A DNA stretch of 33,567 nt. Origin: Paenibacillus sp. Soil787 (GTDB lineage: Bacteria > Bacillota > Bacilli > Paenibacillales > NBRC-103111). Position 1 is the stretch's first letter, and each line of letters starts with the position of its first letter. Positions 32,773-33,567 of this stretch are shown here, in pieces. The translations under genes were made by a program, and so were the position numbers. The notes under the pieces were generated by a model. The model was not told the DNA's origin. It ran no database searches and saw only the letters and a program-made list of their open reading frames with translations. The stretch spans positions 55,560 to 89,126 of the forward strand of contig NZ_LMSP01000022.1 in assembly GCF_001429545.1 (NCBI RefSeq), given 5' to 3'.

Positions 32773-33426
32773 ATGATAGGAACGGAGAGTAAAAAACAAG
32801 AAATTTTAAAAGCTTACCAGTTGAGACGTGCTTGCAAGGCATTTGATACCAACAAAAAGATTTCGGATGAAGATTTTCACTTTATTTTGGAGACTGGAAG
32901 ATTGTCTCCAAGTTCATTTGGCTTCGAGCCGTGGAATACCAACAAAAAGATTTCGGATGAAGATTTTCACTTTATTTTGGAGACTGGAAGATTGTCTCCA
33001 AGTTCATTTGGCTTCGAGCCGTGGAAGTTTGTCGTGATCCAGAATGCAGCTCTTCGCGAAAAATTAAAACCTGTATCTGGCGGTGCCACGGGACAACTGC
33101 CCACTGCCAGCCATTTTGTAGTTATATTGGCCAGAAGAGAAAAAGGCTTACGGCCTGACTCGGTTCACGTGAACAAAATGTGGAAAGACATTCATCATAT
33201 GCCTGAAGAAGTTGTGCAAGATTGGTACGATTTCTACAAATTCTTCGTCGAAACAGAACTCGAAGATAATGACCGTCTCATTTTTGAATGGTCAATCAGA
33301 CAAACCTATATAGCATTGGGAAACATGATGACAGCCGCGGCTCAAATCGGTATTGATTCCTGTCCGATCGAAGGTTTTGATAAAAAGCAGGTAACCGCTA
33401 TTTCACCTTCTCTGTTTGAACCATAA
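32773..33426 (+). CDS. Nitroreductase-family NAD(P)H oxidoreductase with internal duplication and short C-terminus
   Basis: ATG at 32773 follows GGAAGGTTGATTTAAC. MIGTESKKQEILKAYQLRRA then CKAFD is the FMN-binding start of the YfkO/NfsB-type family. The segment KKISDEDFHFILETGRLSPS SFGFEPW occurs twice in a row (residues about 26-55 and 56-85). TASHFVVILARRE and ALGNMMTAAAQIGIDSCPIE are further family motifs. Normal members continue about 50 residues past IEGFDKxxV to an FGYR-P-R segment; this chain ends KQVTAISPSLFEP, just before an R-like motif. Both features should disturb the FMN dimer fold, so it may be inactive although the frame is open. These flavoenzymes reduce nitro compounds or quinones in the cytoplasm. 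Confidence 0.8.
   Translation: MIGTESKKQEILKAYQLRRACKAFDTNKKISDEDFHFILETGRLSPSSFGFEPWNTNKKISDEDFHFILETGRLSPSSFGFEPWKFVVIQNAALREKLKPVSGGATGQLPTASHFVVILARREKGLRPDSVHVNKMWKDIHHMPEEVVQDWYDFYKFFVETELEDNDRLIFEWSIRQTYIALGNMMTAAAQIGIDSCPIEGFDKKQVTAISPSLFEP
32848..33027 (+). repeat. Perfect 90-bp tandem duplication inside the nitroreductase gene
   Basis: Bases from ATACCAACAAAAAG at 32848 recur unchanged from 32938 up to GTGGAA at 33026. The unit is 90 bp, exactly 30 codons, so the frame is kept. Identity of both units indicates a very recent event or an assembly error. Confidence 0.95.
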
Positions 33427-33437
33427 TCTCTGCTATC

Positions 33438-33467
33438 TTTACGCGGGTAACGGGAGTTGAACTATTC
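33438..33467 (+). repeat. Solo R-like motif
   Basis: CGCGGGTAACGGGAGTTGAA (33442-33461) has the R core TAACGGG and the L-type tail GTTGAACTATT, a mixed form. It follows the truncated nitroreductase by 15 bases. Confidence 0.55.
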
Positions 33468-33567
33468 GTTTTAATCAGAGTTGTGAAAGCACCATTAGAA
33501 CTTTTAAGGTGCGAAAGAGCGGATTTTCTCGTTCCGGAATAAGAATCATGCATGGGATCCGAAAAAC

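Overview
The window looks like chromosomal accessory DNA from a low-to-moderate-GC Firmicute, most likely Paenibacillus or a close relative. The signs are strong AGGAGG ribosome sites, frequent TTG and GTG starts, a ZTP riboswitch, a CcpA cre site, an AdhR-type MerR operator, and the kinds of small proteins present. No rRNA or tRNA gene was seen. All family calls come from reading the protein sequences without database searches.

The main theme is a bipartite repeat found complete or partial about 30 times, roughly once per kb. A full copy is a left motif (L, about CTAACGGAAACGATAGTT), then a GC-rich hairpin (about GGCTGCCGGCA...CGGCAGCC, often followed by T residues), then a right motif (R, about AAGTAACGGGCAGGATAGTT). 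Between consecutive copies there is usually one small gene, nearly always on the + strand. Its stop codon often lies next to or inside L, and its own ribosome site follows R. This layout resembles an integron-like cassette array. The cargo is also typical of accessory genes: shikimate-kinase-like P-loop proteins, VOC proteins, DinB, Nudix, YdcF, SF0329, HAD, nitroreductase, a lipoprotein, and many unknown proteins. Several families occur twice. No intact integrase is visible; a 16-codon stub at 11770 resembles the start of a tyrosine recombinase.

Layout: 1-2113 holds a DinB tail, a group II intron RT fragment joined to a broken HAD phosphatase, and small ORFs among repeats. 2114-5671 is a repeat-free block with a CyuA-type cysteine desulfidase, a transposase relic, a 34-aa membrane peptide, and a ZTP-riboswitch-controlled AICAR formyltransferase. 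5672-11700 is a dense gene-repeat array. 11770-13540 carries gene relics and an aldo/keto reductase with its MerR regulator. 14041-15993 encodes a secreted SH3-like protein. 16000-20470 is more array, including an IS3 relic and a palindromic repeat cluster. 20875-24389 is a minus-strand GH59 galactosylceramidase-like enzyme with an upstream cre site and a permease stub. 24659-25400 is an IS110 relic fused to a DUF3888 relic. 25402-33467 is more array, ending in a nitroreductase with a perfect 90-bp tandem duplication.

About fifteen coding units in the array carry frameshifts or in-frame stops, whereas the genes in repeat-free blocks are intact. This fits relaxed selection in a cassette reservoir, although base-calling errors could explain some single-base shifts, especially those in homopolymers.
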